Assembly: GCA_002221725.1 (NCBI GenBank)
Contig: NJFT01000435.1
Coordinates: forward strand, 1 to 10,887
Direction: 5' to 3'
DNA from: Scedosporium boydii
Lineage: Eukaryota > Ascomycota > Sordariomycetes > Microascales > Microascaceae
DNA length: 10,887 bases
The position numbers were made by a program, and so were the translations under genes. Shown here piece by piece: positions 8,907 through 10,887 of this stretch (position 1 is its first letter; the number at the start of each line of letters is the position of its first letter). The notes under the pieces were generated by a model. That model did not search any database. It had not been told where the DNA came from and saw only the letters and a program-made list of their open reading frames with translations.

Positions 8907-8937
8907 CCCCCCCTAAAGGAAGGAGACAAGGGGGGGG
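8907..8937. repeat. C7 / G8 inverted repeat with 16-nt spacer
   Basis: Seven Cs (8907-8913) are followed, after 16 bases, by eight Gs (8930-8937). They could pair as a 7-bp all-GC stem. No neighbouring gene explains it as a terminator, and homopolymer runs are common here (C10 at 8703-8712, G9 at 1-9), so chance pairing is likely. Confidence 0.5.
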
Positions 8938-10153
8938 AAAGGATACAGGGGATAGAAAGGAAAGGCGCTATTCCTATTTCAACAAGGGCAGCCAGGTGTT
9001 CGAGTCTTCTGTAAGGTCGACCGAATGAGGCCTTTTTCCGGTCTCTGGAGTCGTTAGAATCGGGGTACCGAATGCGTGAGCGTTGCCCACCCATTGCCCA
9101 AAACTCGCCTGCACTTCGTGGCGCATTCTGTTGCTGCAAATTTTCAGGGCATTGGGCGTGTACTTACTACGTTGCCATTGTGTTGATTATCGTGCTGTCT
9201 TGGTGTTTTTGTACTTCCAAAATTGCAGCCGGAAAATGGGTGGCCCGCATTCTGGTCAAACACCAGACCACAGGCCACCATTCGTCGCCGGCGGTGCGCG
9301 AACCAACTGGGACTAATACCATCAATCGGATTTGATATCTTCGTACCTGAGTGTGTCCCTTTCTAGTTCACAAATTTGACGTTTGGCAGATGTAAAAGTG
9401 CAGTGAGCAGTGTGGGGACAAGTGCTGCTGATCCAATGTTTCTAGTGTATGCGGTATCGAAGGATTGGCGGCGTCGTGTAAATTTGATCTCTCCATGGAT
9501 GGGCTTGATGTCGAAGTTCGAAGAACGGCAGGCGTGCATATTTGGCGGTGTTGCAGCATCTCAAGATATCATTGACCGCGGCTCCCCTTATGTCGTCTGG
9601 TTTAGGGCCTAAACCGACATGGATGCTTAACTAGCTGGCAACTGGGTTGTCATAAATAATACACTTCCAGACATTGAACAACTTTTTGGCATAAAAACGG
9701 GGCTAATTCCATTTTCGATACCACAAGCTTGGATCACTACGAAGTAAACTAGCAATAAACGACGAAAGTACAGCTGCCATCTCATGATTTCTGGATGTTG
9801 CCTGTGGGGGAATAACATTAACGAAGAGACTGACCCGCGCTTACTGGAAGGGTCTGAGGGAAAACGGGCCCACTTTGTCCGAACACGGAGATATCTTTCA
9901 AGTGCCGGTAAGATGATCGACAGACATCCACAACCACAGTACGAAGTTGGAAAAAAACGCCTGTTTTGCGGAGGAGGGTTTCGGGCCATGAGTGTACAAA
10001 GTCTGCGTATACAGGGCTGGTACCATTTCCGACGTGACCGGTGCTCTCCGGGGTTTGAGATGATGAGCGCCGACATACACGATGCACACTCACTCGAAAT
10101 AGCTCCTCGTATATGTCTTTGGGCCTCGACAAGCAGGCCAGCCTTGCCCTAAA

Positions 10154-10176
10154 AATAAAGAAAAAAAAAAAAAAAA
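10154..10176 (+). repeat. AATAAAG followed by A16 tract
   Basis: The sequence AATAAA (10154-10159), one G, then sixteen As (10161-10176) lies on the plus strand. It could be the 3' end of an old retroposed sequence, but a poly(A) signal normally precedes a tail by 10-30 bases, not one. I see no reverse transcriptase or target-site duplication, so a simple A-rich microsatellite is the safer reading. Confidence 0.6.
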
Positions 10177-10800
10177 GGCATGAAAAAAAGGCCCCGATTC
10201 CAGCCCGGCGGAATGCGAGAGTTTGCGTGCGTGCCAAGTAGATCTCTGACCCGTCCAGGGCTGAGTTTGATCTTCACGGCGTCTTATTGCAGGGTGTGAT
10301 TATCATTTGCCAGAAAATCCAACGTCAACAGGATCTCTCTGCCAAGAGGGTGTTCTCATGTGTAAACGGGAACGGTATAAAAATGACCCGCCCACTGTGG
10401 CTTGGGGATTGATTTGAAGTGTGGATATCTCATCTCAAAGCAAGAACGAGGGATAGGAGGGTAGGATGAGCTGAACCTCCTGTTGCTCTGTACGTTGGGG
10501 TTGGAAGTGGACGAGGGTAATAGATCGGGCGGGACAATATGCAACCCAAGAATCGAGTTCAACAAGCATCCCCAAGCAATTGCTCGACATCTGGACTTCA
10601 TCAGAGATGACGAGGGAAGAAAAGGAAACACTTACACACACCCCTGTGAAAATCCCTTTGCCCTTCTTGCTCATTGGTCCTAGTTAGGAATAACGGCGAA
10701 TCGAACTTGGTGTGTCCTGCAGTCCGCACCCTTGGAGGACCAGGGCCTTGAATGCCCACCCCCAAAATCTGACTTTGGGGTTGTGTTATATGCCAGAACT

Positions 10801-10822
10801 GTACGAAGTGATGTACGAAGTA
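10801..10822 (+). repeat. Tandem pair of GTACGAAGT with 3-bp spacer
   Basis: GTACGAAGT occurs at 10801-10809 and again at 10813-10821, 12 bases apart (about one helical turn), separated by GAT. A related arrangement, GAAGTACGAAGTAC, is at 7922-7935 in the promoter of the zinc-finger gene. Spacing of one turn is compatible with a dimer-binding site, but a short tandem duplication explains it equally well. Confidence 0.7.
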
Positions 10823-10887
10823 GTGTATGCTTAGCTTAATCAGAGATCGCGGACGGAACCTGTGATAGGTCTCCAATTCAAAAGTTA

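Larger units (their letters stand above)
8201..10887. other. Gene-poor region; no convincing coding sequence
   Basis: Several open frames of 60-170 codons occur on both strands but overlap each other and show no recognisable domain. The longest (minus, 9139-8624, 171 codons) crosses a C10 run at 8703-8712, which appears as a Gly run in its product, and reads as low-quality Arg/Ser/Pro-rich sequence. A plus-strand frame at 9376-9612 has some coding-like codons at its end but lacks a convincing ATG start. A TATAAAAA at 10376-10383 (plus) is followed by only tiny ORFs. Notable noncoding content is homopolymers, a C/G inverted repeat at 8907-8937, an A-rich tract at 10154-10176, and repeated TACGAAGT motifs. 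Confidence 0.45.

Noticed and set aside
8624..9139. 171-codon minus-strand open frame
   Set aside because: It crosses a poly-C run, has no recognisable domain, is biased to Arg/Ser/Pro, and overlaps other equally long frames. It is most likely chance.
9376..9612. Plus-strand frame with partly coding-like codons
   Set aside because: It opens with TTG, not ATG, matches no known family, and has no splice partners that I could identify.
9784..10152. 122-codon plus-strand frame ending just before the A16 tract, as a possible retroposed gene
   Set aside because: No domain is recognised, an overlapping 139-codon frame lies on the other strand, and the poly(A) signal abuts the A tract, unlike a real mRNA tail. 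No target-site duplication was seen.
10435..10674. Minus-strand ATG frame starting MSKKGKG with a GTAAGT donor 39 bases in
   Set aside because: The start and donor look good, but the frame is open with or without splicing, no branch point matches the consensus, and the product is short and unrecognised.
10760..10780. CCCCAAA / TTTGGGG 7-bp inverted repeat as a terminator hairpin
   Set aside because: Bacterial-type terminators do not apply in this fungal context, no gene ends here, and a 7-bp stem is expected by chance.

Overview
The window looks like nuclear DNA of a filamentous ascomycete (Pezizomycotina). The evidence is a fungal-type intron (GT...GCTAAC...TAG), pyrimidine-rich leaders, start contexts of the fungal kind, GC-moderate coding DNA beside AT-rich flanks, and two proteins of fungus-typical families. 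A Sordariomycete, perhaps a member of the Hypocreales, is my best guess, but that rests on general resemblance only. I see no bacterial operon, rRNA, tRNA, CRISPR array or intact transposon.

I can support two protein genes, both on the minus strand. (1) Positions 3226 to 1594 hold a two-exon gene for a 496-residue protein. It has a disordered acidic N-terminus, a fungal ubiquitin-like domain split by a 142-nt intron and interrupted by a long Ser/Pro/Gly insert, and a Pro-rich, RG-rich tail. (2) Positions 7373 to 5904 hold a single-exon gene for a 489-residue nuclear-looking protein with four C2H2-type zinc fingers in its second half, probably a DNA-binding regulator.

Layout from left to right: 1-1593 has no recognisable gene and contains a (GAG)3(GAA)8 microsatellite. 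The first bases may be the leader of a minus-strand gene beyond the left edge. 1594-3226 is the ubiquitin-like gene. 3227-4758 is its upstream region, with a 6-bp minisatellite at 4328. 4759-5240 has minus-strand frames with coding-like composition but no complete gene model. 5241-5903 is T-rich on the sense strand and is probably the 3' UTR of the zinc-finger gene. 5904-7373 is the zinc-finger gene. 7374 to about 8200 is its long CT-rich leader and promoter, with one 104-codon upstream ORF. 8201-10887 is gene-poor; the 8-mer TACGAAGT occurs six times between 7926 and 10821.

The two genes show no evidence of working together: they are about 2.7 kb apart and have unrelated domains. I find no clear sign of an undescribed multi-gene system. 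The items most worth checking are the insert and tail of the ubiquitin-like protein, the upstream ORF of the zinc-finger gene, the possible gene relic at 4759-5240, and the clustered TACGAAGT motif.
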